A DNA stretch of 64,000 bases from Straminergon stramineum (lineage: Eukaryota > Streptophyta > Bryopsida > Hypnales > Calliergonaceae): positions 44,489,218 through 44,553,217 of the forward strand of contig OY987263.1 in assembly GCA_963920665.1 (NCBI GenBank), given 5' to 3'. The translations under genes were made by a program, and so were the position numbers. The notes beneath the pieces are model-generated. The model saw nothing but the letters and a program-made list of their open reading frames with translations, had not been told where the DNA came from and searched no databases. Positions 11,571-22,749 of the stretch are shown one piece after another. The stretch's first letter is position 1; each line of letters opens with the position of its first letter.

Positions 11571-13118
11571 TGGGAGAAAGCCATGCAAGAGGAGTATGAC
11601 TCACTAACGGCCAAAGGTACATGGGAACTCTCTCCCCTTCCTCATGATCGTACAAGTGTTGGATGCAAGTGGGTGTTTTGTACTAAGAGAGATGCATCGG
11701 GCAACATTGTGCGCTACAAGGCAAGATTAGTAGCCAAGGGGTATTCTCAAGTTGAAGGGGTGGACTTTAATGAGACCTTTGCTCCCGTCGCCAAATTTTG
11801 CACCATTCGATGCATGGCGGCGATTGGGGCAATTATGGACTTGGAGATGCACCAAATGGATGTTATCACGGTGTTTCTTAATCCTTGGCTTGAGGAGGTG
11901 ATCTATATGGACCAGCCCAAGGGTTTTCTTCAAAAGGGCTGTGAACATCTCAAGTGTAAGCTCAAGAAGGCCATCTATGGGTTGAGGCAATCGGGAAGAG
12001 CATGGTATATGGATGTGGATGCATTGTTTGCAAGGGAGGGCTACACGAGGAGTCATGCTGACCACTCTCTCTACATCAAGCAAACAAGTGCATATTTGGT
12101 GATTGTTGTCGTTTATGTGGATGACTTGATCATCATGACCAACACCATCGACAAGATGGTGGAAGTGAAGGCTATGTTGAAGAGTCAATATGATATGAGT
12201 GACCTTGGAGAGCTACACTATTGCCTTGGTGTGGAGTTTACAAGGCAAAGGGCGACACGCACCATCACCATGAGCCAAAGCAAGTACATCGAAGGAGTGT
12301 TGAAGCGCTTCAACATGGAGGGGTGCAAATCCGTTGGCACACCTCTTGATGTGAAGGAAAAGATGCCCAAGCTAACGGATGAAGAGTATGAAGGTGTGAA
12401 GGCGGAAATGCAAGATGTGCCATATAAAGCTGCAGTGGGGAGCTTGATGTATGCCATGGTGGCTACAAGGCCTGACCTTGCATTTGCAATGAGTGTGGTG
12501 AGCCAACACATGGCCAAGAGTGGCCCAAAGCATTGGGCAGTGGTCAAGAGGGTCATGCGATACCTTCAAGGTTCTTTGGATGCTAAGTTAGTACTTGGAG
12601 GCAAGAGCCTTGCATTGGTGGGCTTTTGTGATGCAGATTGGGCTGGAGATGCAACCGATAGGAGGTTGACAATGGGCTACGTGTTTATGCTTGGAGGTGG
12701 TGCCATTTCATGGAATTCAAAGAAACAACCCACGATTGCATTGTCTACCACCGAGGCAGAGTACATAGCCATTAGCCAATGCACAAGGGAGGCCATCTGG
12801 CTAAGACAACTTATGAGTGATGTTGGATTGGAGCAAAAGAAGGCAACACTCATCATGTGTGACAATCAAGGCGCCATTGCCTTGATGAAGAATCCAATCC
12901 ATCATTCTCGGAGCAAACACATCGACATTCAACACCATTTCATTTGTGAGAAGGTGGAGGTGGAGGTGATTCAGATGAAGTACATTTCTACGGAGCGCAT
13001 GGTGGCGGATGTGCTTACAAAGGCCCTTGCCAAGCCACGACATGAAGTTCTATGCAAGGAGATGGGCTTGACATTGTTTGACAACAAACAAAGTGGGAGT
13101 GTTGAAGGAAGTGAGTAG
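11571..13118 (+). pseudogene. Copia gag-pol, third open segment: reverse transcriptase and RNase H
   Basis: The frame is the same as in the two segments before it. The reverse transcriptase shows the ETFAPVAKF block, the first catalytic Asp at 11859 (Gln-Met-Asp-Val) and the YVDD catalytic box at 12114-12125. RNase H follows, with Asp at 12630 (CDADW), Glu in STTEAEY near 12750, Asp at 12861 (CDNQGA) and the typical SKHIDI…VADVLTKAL tail. The stop at 13116-13118 lies 19 bp inside the right LTR. The domain looks intact at all residues I checked; the damage is upstream, where two nonsense codons prevent translation as one polyprotein. Confidence 0.93.
13088..13099 (+). other. Polypurine tract of the copia element
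   Basis: A purine-rich run ending AAGTGGGAG lies immediately before the right LTR, the expected site of plus-strand priming. It overlaps the end of the pol frame. Confidence 0.75.
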
Positions 13119-13398
13119 GATGTCATAGGTTGTTTGAAGTAGGTCTTAAGTATGGGCTAACCTTAGTTATGTGTTGTTTGTAGTAAAAGCAATGAGATAT
13201 TAGAGAGGGGAAGCCCTCTAAGTGGTGCCTATAGAGAGGGGGCATACCTCTTAGACAATTATCCCATATGGTTAGTCATTGCACTTGGTAGTAGAGTAGT
13301 ATAAGAAGGCAACCCCTAGCATGGGTTGAATATCCCTTTCTCACACTTGTTTGTGTTTCCCTTCATTGAAATACATTCTTTTGTTCTTTTTCTCAATA
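13100..13398 (+). repeat. Copia 3' LTR (299 bp)
   Basis: Matches 7997-8295 with a single substitution (13240) and is followed directly by the GTGAT duplication at 13399-13403. Confidence 0.97.
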
Positions 13399-13403
13399 GT
13401 GAT

Positions 13404-14554
13404 TTTTACTAATTGAAGTAATAAGACAAAATAGACTCCAACAATTGTCTTGCCGATCATCATTGATAAGTAGAGAAGCAAGAGATTATAATTTTATGAT
13501 ATCGGTGGACAACTCCACCAGTGGATCTTAAGGGAATCAATACATGTGGAATTTTTATTGTATCCCTTTCCAGTTCCCACTTCCCAACCACTTGGTCTAC
13601 ATAAAAGTGTAATTTCTCACTTGGACTTGTAGCACCCCTTGTGAAGTTTGCCAACCCACCAATACTTCACATGTAAGGACTTAACTCACTTAAGGGCTTA
13701 TTTACACCAAAAAACTTTGAGCCCAAAGATTTGGAGTGTTATGATTGGAAGATGATTGTAGTACCTAGCTTTTGGGTTTACACCAAATAGAACTTGGGTT
13801 GTAATCTATCATTTTTTTAGTGGATGAAAATACTTGTTGGAATCCTACATGGCCAAAGTAGGTAGTGACTTCCTAGACCTAAGGAGAGTATTTTTTGGGA
13901 AGATCTTGGAGGTACCCAACCCCAAAGGTGAAGAGGTAATGTGGGAAGACTTTTTTCAACCAATCATTTATGATTATTTATTGCTTATTTGGGGGTTATT
14001 TTTGGCTTAATCATTTTTTAAGGACTTTTTTTGTTAGCACTAATTAACCATGATTGTGTCATTGCTCATTGTTGGAATGTGTAACATCTCATTTTTTTTA
14101 AAAGCCTTAAATATATAGAGTTTTTTTAATAGAGCTTGTAATTGTTGATTGAAAATGGGAGATGGTAATTATTTGCTTACTTTTGCATCCCTTTGAATTG
14201 CTTGTGTATTGTTATTGTTGTTGTAGTGTTCTCAATTTTTTTTGAATTTGTCTTGTAGTGAAAGGAGGGTATTCTCCAAAAGTTGAATCCAGTGAGCTTT
14301 ACGTTTGTAGCCAAAATTTAGCTTGGATGATGGGCTCTTCTTCTATTCCTCAATTTTAGATCCATGGTCCATCATTAAAACCAAGTGCATTTCAATGTAT
14401 GAGCATCAATTTCTTTCAATCTCCATCATTAGATTGCCATATAGTGACAATGAGTTGCAAAAACTTGGATATCAACCCCCACCTCAAATTTCTTCACACA
14501 ATTAACATTGTCACAATCCCACAATTTTTTGCAAACTCAATTTTGCTCACAACC
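13404..14554. other. Intergenic stretch, nothing recognised
   Basis: No coding family, RNA gene or repeat border was seen. It continues the AT-rich DNA interrupted by the copia insertion. Confidence 0.45.
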
Positions 14555-15362
14555 TGAGGTTTTCATAGATGTTGGAAAGAATTTATTGCTAGAAGTGAAA
14601 AAAGAAGGAGAACCAAAGGTTGTTCCTAAGAAGCTAGGTAGAGGTCCAACAAAGGCTACATGAGGGGAGAAGGTAGTGAAAAGAACAAGAAAGTTGAAGA
14701 AAAGAAGGCATGTTTTGAAGAGGGTGAAAATGATGAAAATTCCTAATGGAAAGATGAGGAAGTAGAGGCATTGATTGTTGTGCATAGGGAATTGGCCAAA
14801 GAATTTTTAAAAGTAGCCAAAAAATAGTATGTACTAAAATTCAAGTCATATATAGATTAAAGTTCTAATATCTAGGTATGTTGATGATTTTTCTACTTAG
14901 ACAAAAACGTTTGTACAAAAGCAAGGTGCCTTCTCGTGCCTTTGTGTAAAAGGGCAAATTGGGCCTATATGGAGCCCCCCTCCCCCCCAATTTAATTAAT
15001 CTATAGTCTAACCATAGTTTAGATAGGTATTCTCACCCAATACAAAAATGACAAGTGACATGATGATGTTTCAGGCAATGGCTACCATGAGCATTCTAAA
15101 TAATTTAAACAAAATGGACTTGTGGAATGGAACAAGAGCAAGAGGGAGTAACCAAATTCAAGCAAGTGCTCATGAGTCATCAATACCCACACTTGAGAAG
15201 TGTATTCAAATAGGTGAGAAAAAAAATAAGGTAGATAGGCTAAAAGGATTTCTAGAATCCATAGTGAAAAACATCACAAATATGATTGAGAGCTTCAAAT
15301 CCACTTTTACATTGCTTAGTATGATGGAAGCTCACATAGAAGCCTTCGTACAAAAATTCTAA
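14555..15362 (+). pseudogene. Decayed coding-like region, possibly a SANT/trihelix-like transposon protein
   Basis: Around 14560-14665 one frame is rich in Lys, Glu and Pro (…KKEGEPKVVPKKLGRGPTKA). After a frame change the neighbouring frame gives a charged stretch ending in WKDEEVEALIVVHRELAKEF before a stop at about 14826, with a TAA in its middle. A separate open frame at 15048-15362 encodes about 100 residues that are hydrophilic and helical in character (PTLEKCIQIGEKKNKVDRLK). The WKDEEVEALI piece resembles the SANT/Myb-like domain of plant trihelix factors and PIF/Harbinger accessory proteins. The resemblance is weak, and joining the two parts is a guess. Confidence 0.3.
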
Positions 15363-15579
15363 GACTATTACATACTCATATTACTATATGCATCATCAAA
15401 AGCAATTGTAGAATTTTTTTGCAAGTATTATTTCTATAGCACTTTGGCTATGGGCACATGTGAATTAGATACTTCTCAAAGCAAAATAAAATCTTCATCT
15501 TCTTTGATCAAAAAAGAATTTAAGCTTCTCTATAACATTGCTCCACAATTGTAATTATTCTTTTCTTCCGATTCCTACC

Positions 15580-16684
15580 TGTTGCGCCCCTTAGTAACAC
15601 TTACCCCCTTAAGCTTACTTTCCAAACACTTAACACCTTAGTGCCACCAAGGTTCATGTTCTCCTAACATTGCATATGCCACGCACCCATAATGTTAGGT
15701 TCCAATTCAAGTCACGGGGTTCTCCATTCCTCCGTGACTCCCAATCCTTTCCTTCCAATACTTAACTCCCACAAGACACCGGGCATGTCATTTGATGACA
15801 TGGGGCGGAATTTCCATTGATATCCAAGCACTTAGGGAGGCCCTACTCCCACCGGTGCTAACCACCCTTGAATGGGATCCAACTTTCCACTAAGCCCAAC
15901 CCAACTTATTTCGGGACTTACCACATGGAACTCACACCATGGCCTAGTGTGTAGTGGGACACCACCCAACCGGTATCAAGGAGTGCACAAGCACTCCATG
16001 GTAACACACAAGTGGTGGTGAGGCTCCAACACTAACCTCACCACCCGGGGCCACTTAGGCTCACCATGGCACCATCCGGGAGTGAGGAGGGAGACCACCC
16101 CTCCTCATAGTACTCTCTACAGGATTCAGCCCCCCCCCTTTGTATGTCAAGGGGGACTCCCAAACACCCTTTGGTTTTGAAAGACCACCCCGTTTCTCCC
16201 GATTCGCACTAGTTTGGGACTCCCGAACTTCCACCCAGCATAACTTTGCGGTCCGGGATTCAAATTGCACATGCGACCCCGTTTTCGAAATCTACGCGAC
16301 GCGTAGATGCCGATGGACTACTCACTTGCTCCATTCGGACAAGTACTCGCAAAGATATCGCCCTCCAAAGATTCGGGACACTCCAGGCGCGACCAGGGCA
16401 CTCCCGGCGCGACCGGGACACCTCCAACTTTGAACGCCCATAATTTTTGACTCGCAAGTCCAAATCACGCGTTCTTTAGACGGCTAGAAGCGTCCTCTCA
16501 AGACCTTTCCAAGCACGTATCACACGCCCCCAAATTCGTCCGGATCAGAGTGCTACATCGCTCTGATCACTCGAGACTCTTAGTCCCCCTCACCTCATCT
16601 CTTGCAAGGCTTGAGGCGTCACCCCCAATGTCCCCCTTGCTCACCAAGGTGGCACGGGCACGCCTTGTGATGAGGGTCGTGACA
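15580..16684 (-). mobile_element. Solo LTR with perfect target duplication (1105 bp)
   Basis: Read on the minus strand it starts TGTCACG at 16684 and ends GCAACA at 15580. CTACC flanks it on both sides (15575-15579 and 16685-16689) as an exact 5-bp target duplication, and no retroelement interior adjoins it. It is clearly richer in G+C and CpG than its surroundings and is homologous along its length to 2657-3964. A perfect 19-base palindrome, ATCTACGCGACGCGTAGAT, lies at 16290-16308. Solo LTRs form by recombination between the two LTRs of a full element. I cannot tell whether the parent was gypsy- or copia-type. Confidence 0.85.
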
Positions 16685-16689
16685 CTACC

Positions 16690-17367
16690 CTTCTTCTCAC
16701 TTCAACAATTGAATCGATTTTCGTCTCAATTCTTATCTAGCAACTACTTGTCTTTCAATTATTCTTCTTTCCAAATCTTCTTTAGCAACTTTAATCCATT
16801 CCCAATCAAACACAACTACTTAGAGAATGCGAATAATGTCGGTAAAATAATATAAGTAGCAACTGCATCTAGCACAAATTTCAATGGACATTTCTATGCT
16901 TCATAATGATCCTCTATCTACACTTTGGAATTCCAAAAGTTCACTCAATGTACATTCAAGTAGAACTTTGAATGAAGTTCCAATGCGCTTTATATAGCAA
17001 AAGAGAAACATCCACCCTTCCTTTGAAAGGACAATAAATCCATGGCTTTCTAGGATAAGCAACATCTCCAATTAGCTTGTAAGGTAGTAATTTTCCCTTA
17101 ATGCATTTTCTACCCACTTTTGTAAATTTAAAAATTGTACAATCATGCATACTTCTAGCTCATCCGAATTCATAGACCCCCAAAATGCAATTTGTATCAA
17201 GTGTGCCTTGCAAAAATACATAGTAGAAAGATTTTTGACAATAATAATCTTTACCCCCATTTACAAGTGCAAAAATTGATATGTGAGATCCACCTATTGC
17301 TCCCACTACAAAAAGAATGTCATGTAATTATTCAAAGTCCTTTGCTCATTTAGGAAATTTATATTCA
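16690..17367. other. Intergenic stretch, nothing recognised
   Basis: AT-rich DNA between the solo LTR and the hAT-like element. No gene, RNA or repeat was identified. Confidence 0.45.
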
Positions 17368-17375
17368 TATGGAAA

Positions 17376-17737
17376 CATAGTTGTTCTGTCGAACACATTT
17401 TGGGGTTGGGTGTCGAGTTGTTTGTCTGATGTCGCGTGTCGTACAAGACGAGTGTCGTGTATACATGACAATTTTGACGAATAAAGCCTTATCCTAACAA
17501 CAGAGATAATTTGAAATCTCATTTTATTTAAGATCCATAATTAAGAATGGAATAAGTGATTATTAAATTGAGACACTTCAATAAAATGAAACTCAAATAT
17601 GTCAAGATTGGAACTAGAAAGTGTTTTATTTGAAAGTCAACCTTAAAGTTGACTTTATTAGACGGACAAGGGGGTCTACTAGATGTGTTGGACGTCGTGT
17701 TCGTCGTGTTGTCGAGTTGTTCGGCCGAACAACCATG
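17376..17737. mobile_element. hAT-like non-autonomous element (about 362 bp)
   Basis: The left end reads CATAGTTGTTCTGTCGAAC and the right end, reverse-complemented, reads CATGGTTGTTCGGCCGAAC, a 16/19 terminal inverted repeat. The flanks TATGGAAA (17368-17375) and TATGAAAA (17738-17745) match at 7 of 8 bases, the duplication length of hAT elements. The subterminal parts are unusually rich in GTCG/CGTG motifs (17395-17470 and 17690-17715). There is no transposase frame. Confidence 0.5.
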
Positions 17738-18708
17738 TATGAAAATGTTACAATTTTTTTGAAGATGTAATCTCACCATTCTACAAAAATCCCTTACTAT
17801 CATTGAAACAATACTTTTTGCTAGTCCATTTAAGTCACCTACAATTTGCCATCATTTCCACTTCCAAGCCTTATCAACAACATTGCTACTCTTTTCTTTA
17901 TTGTGGTAGAGTTTCTATAATTTGTATCTGGCTTCCTCAAGAAATGATCCAATTCCTCACAAAAGTTATTCAAGAGTAGTGTTCGAAAATCTACTTCTTT
18001 CTCTAAACATCAACTTTGTGTAGGAGCCCATCAATTCCCTATCACAAAATTCCTCTTGCCTATCAATGCTCCAAAAATCTCTCTTCTTTCTATGCCACAT
18101 GCTACACAAAGTAACAAACAATGTAAAATTTTGCAATTCAAAGCCCAAAATAAGGGCTAAAATATTCAAAATGTGTTGGATCAATATGTAAATTGAGTAC
18201 CAATATGTAGCTAGAACCACTAGAGTTCTATCATTTTCTTCTTTCTATGATGCCAAAAATCATTAAAAACGGCCAAAATGGAAGAGAGACAGAACAAAAC
18301 AACACATAGAGATGTAGGATAACATTGACTACAAGAGGTTCTATGCCTACGCGGTAAATTTAAAAAAGGCTTCTATGGATATGAAGCTTTTTCACCGCAA
18401 AGCAAAGAAACCCCCTAGAGTTGGCCGGCGGGGAGTGTATGGGACCTCTACTTAAATTACCTTCCAAGCAATGGACTCCTAAATGGTTTTTTTATCAATT
18501 TTTTAACATTAAACTACTCTATTTGAAATGGAGGCAATACCTTTACACCACCCTAATATGCACCCTAAAATCCTTCAATGACCCTAGTACCTATTTTAGG
18601 AGGTTAGGACAACCTACCAAGCCTAATTTTGCCTAAAATTAGCCATTGAGGCACCAAATGGGTCAATTTGGTGTCCTGAAATTAAATTCCAGTATACCAC
18701 AACCACCC

Positions 18709-18744
18709 CAATTCCTAACTCAATTCCTAACTCAATTCCTAACT
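18709..18744. repeat. 12-bp tandem repeat, three copies
   Basis: CAATTCCTAACT is repeated three times head to tail. Confidence 0.85.
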
Positions 18745-19584
18745 CACTTCCTACATTGATGCCAAACACCTCCCTAATTCCATAGATCCCATACCTAACA
18801 TATTCACACATTCTTTTTAGGCCAATTCGTTTTTTCCTTCAATTTCCTAATCCATATCCTAACCCTAATTTTACCCCCAATCTGAATAGTGCTTCCGCAC
18901 TTGCCCTAAAATCCCAAAAAAATCCTCATAGACCCTCTAAACATTTACACCCTACAGGAACATTGCATGTATGGCCATTGAACTATTGCTTCAAGATTGA
19001 TAAAAAAAAAAGATCATATTGTAATTAACATTACATTTAAATTCAATTGAATCACAAGAAAAAAATAGATGAAATACCCAAAATAAACTGCCACCAAATG
19101 GGTAGTACACCTTGTCACACTAAAATGATTGCCCTAGCTTCGTCCTTGCTCCAAATTGGACGAGACTTGTCTTGTTGGAAAGCTGACTTTTCTTTCTCCA
19201 TCTTCCCAAAAATTCAATCCATTTCGCTCTTCTAATCTTCTACAATCAATCATCAAAGTTGACAATCCCCTCTCATTTCAACAAAACCCTAATTCTCTCC
19301 ACTCCAATTCCCATCTGACCTCACTCCCATCATTCCTTCACCATTTTTTCTCAAAAAATAGTGACGTACTTGACAAATCGTCCTACCTTGGTTCCCTCTT
19401 TTAAGTCTGTAGCTCTTCATGCTTTAAAAACGTCCATAATCACCCAAAATGCTCTCCAATACACATGCACACCAAGTTAGAAAAATTGAGAGAGTTGAGA
19501 GAGAGAGGGCTCCCAACCTTAATTTTGCCTACATCCAAACTTTCTAATGGATTAGTTTTCTTAACTACATTCATCCTACACTAA

Positions 19585-19770
19585 TTCACTATAAATCCAC
19601 TAATTTAGTGCAAAATGCGCCAAATTAGTGCAAATCGCGCTTCATTACTATAAATCCGCTAGTTTAGTGTAAATTGCGCTATTTTAGTGTTCCACCCCTT
19701 AAATTACTGAAAACACTCTAAATTACTGAAAACACTCTAAATTACTGAAAACACTCTAAATTACTGAAAA
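19585..19770. repeat. Short tandem repeats, including a 19-bp unit in four copies
   Basis: At 19701-19770 the unit CTCTAAATTACTGAAAACA is repeated about four times. Upstream (19585-19690) a degenerate array of ACTATAAATCC…TTTAGTGCAAA…GCGC motifs precedes it, with short inverted ACTAAATTTAGT-type elements. Confidence 0.8.
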
Positions 19771-21516
19771 ACTCCTATTTTAGTTTTTCTAGAACTATTT
19801 TAGTGTTTTGTTCACTACACTAGTATTTTAGTCATAGTTTTATTCTAAATAACTTCTTTTGTGTTTTTTATTATTTTTTATTTTTGTAGTTTTTAATTTA
19901 CTTTTAGTTTCATTTCCTACTTCTAGTCTTTTGTTTTGATTTTGATTTTTGGTTTTGATTTTGTCATCATTTTATCGTTAGCCTAATTTAGTTACTCTAC
20001 CAAATCTTGCTTAACCTCTTTTTAGTTTTAACTCCCCATTTTTTCCCTAGAATTTCCCTTAATTTTCTCCTAATTGCAAATTCTAGCATGTCGTCCTAAC
20101 CTCTTGAAGTTTCCATTGCTATCTAGCAGAAAACTCTTTAATTGATGGTTATGGCTTAATCTAGAATATTAACACTTCCGGATTTGTAAATTCATGCCTA
20201 ATGTTTATATTTTTGAATTTTTAAATAGTAAACCAATTTGGTGGTTCACAATGGATAACTCTACTTTAAAATTTCAGCCTAAGTACACATAGGCCATGGT
20301 TCAACTTTTTTGATTTACACCAAATGTTTGGACGACTACCTACTTATAAGTCCCTTGTTTCGATCATAGTGCCCTACTTACAATGGTCTCATTCCTTGAA
20401 TAAGGTACTAACTTAATTGTGTTCATGGAGTGGAGTCAAATTTTTGGTGTTAATAGGCCCCTAACTCCCTAAGTTACCATCGGTATTCATCCCAAATTGG
20501 TTGGGTATTGAGACCATTACCTTAACCCTTAAACACCGGATTGATGATTATGGAAATCATTCCTTTTGGAACATCATCTACTTTAAGAAAAACAAAAACA
20601 TTCATTGGAGGTTGAACGAGTGTGCAAGATCTCTCCTTTTTGTACAAAAATCCAAGGATGAACAATTGCACTTCTCTCCTACATAGGAGATTCTTTGTCT
20701 TCCATTGGACAAAAACATCCTCAACTTCATTTGTGAGTTAAGTTACTTAATTGGGGCCATCTGAAGAGCTAGGGTGAATTGACCCCTCACTTGTCTTCGA
20801 AGGAAAATGCTAAAATTTTTTATTTTCCACACATGAAAAAATTTGCAAATTTTGAATTCATATTTGCAATCAAAGTCCCCAAATTAGTTATATTTCTAGG
20901 AGTGATGTACAAGATAAAATTTTCAAGCATAAAATAGGGGTCTAATATTTTTCTTGCATCCCTAGAATGACTTGAGGGGAATAAGCGAGGGGGTCAGTTC
21001 ACCCCAACTCTTTGAAGGCAATTAGGGGTCAGTGGGGTACTAAAGTATTGTATAATGCCCCCCAATAAGTCTTGCAACTCTATGTCTAATCCTCTACCAA
21101 GCACTTTGATTACAAAACATACTCTTGGGAGGTAAATTTAGATATTTGATTTAGATTTTTTGCCTCGGACAAGGTGAGTTATGTACCTTGTTATAACTCA
21201 TTTCACTTTTTAAAAATATCTCTTTTTGTGAGAGTTGGTTGATTTTAAAAACACTAAGCCAAATTCAAAGGTACAATGCTGCACTTGAAAATTTCATTGT
21301 AGGAGATCACATGTAGTAGATGTCAACTGGCTGTAGAGTTGAGAGGATCAACATTACTACATGCTTCTAGTGCTTGTTGCTTGTAGACATTGCCTAGAAG
21401 TTTTTTGAAAAAAGATTGATGTTTGTCTAGAATATTGTGTATGTGGTGTTGCCGAAGTTCTATAAGCAAACTTTGTAAAGTTCTAAGTAGTGTTAGTTAA
21501 CTTTGCACCATGACAT

Positions 21517-21744
21517 AATATGAAAGTCATTGACTGCCAACCAAATTCTTCTGACCTCAATCCTACAAAAAACTTATGAAAGAAAGTCAAAGATCGAGTG
21601 CAAAGAAGGTATAGACCCCATATCAAAGACCAAATGTGGACATTAGTGAATTTGACTTAGGAGGATATACCTAAAAAAAGTATCAAAAAGTTAATGCCAA
21701 ACCAAATGGAAGTTTTGATGGTAGCTCAAGGTGGTAGTATTTGA
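21517..21744 (+). pseudogene. Tc1-like transposase C-terminal remnant
   Basis: Translating from 21517 gives a line that follows the C terminus of Tc1-type DD34E transposases: Val-Ile-Asp-Cys-Gln-Pro-Asn-Ser-Ser-Asp-Leu-Asn-Pro-Thr-Lys-Asn-Leu, then a Lys/Arg-rich segment, then Ile-Pro…Lys-Leu-Met-Pro-Asn-Gln-Met-Glu-Val. The family block is Asp-Trp-Pro-x-x-Ser-Pro-Asp-Leu-Asn-Pro-Ile-Glu-Asn-Leu-Trp. The catalytic Glu position reads Lys, the conserved Trp positions have become Cys and stop (TGA 21577-21579), and a further TAG lies at about 21655. It is a dead fragment. I could not trace the catalytic domain upstream. Confidence 0.68.
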
Positions 21745-22343
21745 TGGTAGTATATGTACCACTTTGATGCAAAGTAGTTGCTAATGAACAAGACATAATG
21801 TAAAATTTATGTTATAGTTGGCTTTTATGGTACTACAACTTTCTAATGATACCCTATTTGACAACATTTGTCAAAAAAATTTCTAGAAATGTTTATGAAA
21901 GAAAATTGCAAAATCACATAGAGGAAAATTTTACCTACATAGTGTGACTCTTTGTAATATGAAAGATGTGAACAATGATATTTTCTAAATATCTATGCAA
22001 TCAAATCTTAAAAAATTATCACATATATTTTTCAATTAATTACTACATAAAGCCGTGAAAAGAAAAATAATTCACCAAGAATGGAGTTCCTATTTTTTGA
22101 AATTGAAATTTCATGTGTTGTTTAAGGTTCCATAAAGCAGTAGATTTAATAGGACAGTTTTTATAAAGCATTCTTAAAGCGGAGTTAAAAAGAAAAAATT
22201 TGAAGGGCTTCATAGTGGGGTTGCAAGACCTATTGGAGGGTATTGCACAGTACAGGGCAGTTGCAGTAATGAATGAAAGTAAGCTAAACGATGAATGAGC
22301 GAGAATAATAACTGAGTGATGATCTTTCCTGCAATGACCGAAG
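21745..22343. other. Region upstream of TBCE, nothing recognised
   Basis: AT-rich DNA that changes to mixed composition near 22190. The TBCE promoter should lie at its right end. No clear TATA box was seen. Confidence 0.4.
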
Positions 22344-22352
22344 TTAGGGTTT
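22344..22352 (+). promoter_or_regulatory. Telo-box (TTAGGGTTT) near the presumed TBCE transcription start
   Basis: TTAGGGTTT, the reverse complement of the plant telo-box AAACCCTAA, is followed by a CT-rich stretch (22353-22415) typical of plant housekeeping leaders. It lies about 400 bp before the start codon. Telo-boxes are common near the starts of plant housekeeping genes; its use here is inferred. Confidence 0.5.
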
Positions 22353-22749
22353 TTCTCCCTTGCATTGTCCTTTCTTCATTGCTCTCTTCATCGCCATCTT
22401 CTTCCTCAGAAGCTCTTGTGTGCTCTTCCTGTCACGCTACAAGGCGAAGACGCTGGAGGCCGGTAGCCGGAAGCCTGGATTCCGTGTTCGAGGTGCAGCG
22501 ATCATGGCGCCGTTGAGGGCGCTTGTTGGATTAGCTTTCTAGTCTGTTGCGAAAGCAGAGGCATTTGGGGTTGAGGTTCGTGTTGGGGCGGTACCTGGCT
22601 TCATCCTGGTTGTACGTGGGACTGGATGATGCGCCGCTCATGGAATCGTGCATCGTGACTCTACAGACTGTCTTGACGTTGTCGGACTACGCTGCGTTCC
22701 TCTAACCGAACAAGTTCCTCCCTCACGTTTGGAACATTTGTCTCTTGAA
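22353..22749 (+). promoter_or_regulatory. Probable TBCE 5' leader with upstream ORF
   Basis: This region is markedly richer in G+C than the flanking DNA and directly precedes the start codon. It contains a short upstream frame, ATG 22504 to TAG 22542 (12 codons), and other upstream ATGs that could reduce translation. The open frame continues upstream of 22750 without an ATG, so the first in-frame ATG is at 22750. A leader intron cannot be excluded. Confidence 0.45.

Larger units (their letters stand above)
7997..13398 (+). mobile_element. Full-length Ty1/copia LTR retrotransposon (5.4 kb)
   Basis: The element has two 299-bp LTRs (7997-8295 and 13100-13398), a primer-binding site directly after the left LTR, a long leader, one gag-pol frame in the copia order (Gag, protease, integrase, reverse transcriptase, RNase H), and a purine-rich tract before the right LTR. 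GTGAT flanks both sides (7992-7996 and 13399-13403) as a perfect 5-bp target duplication. The LTRs differ at one position only (A at 8137, G at 13240), so insertion was recent. The polyprotein frame is broken twice and carries a changed integrase catalytic residue, so this copy is not autonomous. LTR ends are TGTTG and CAATA, the latter replacing the usual CA terminus in both copies. Confidence 0.97.
17746..21516. other. Intergenic stretch with short tandem repeats, no gene recognised
   Basis: The DNA is AT-rich with several open frames under 90 codons and none of recognisable family. Short tandem repeats inside it are listed separately. Confidence 0.45.

Noticed and set aside
14877..14900. 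TATGTTGATGATTTT, a possible reverse-transcriptase YVDD box
   Set aside because: The surrounding frame is closed by stops within a few codons and no other reverse-transcriptase motif is nearby; chance match.
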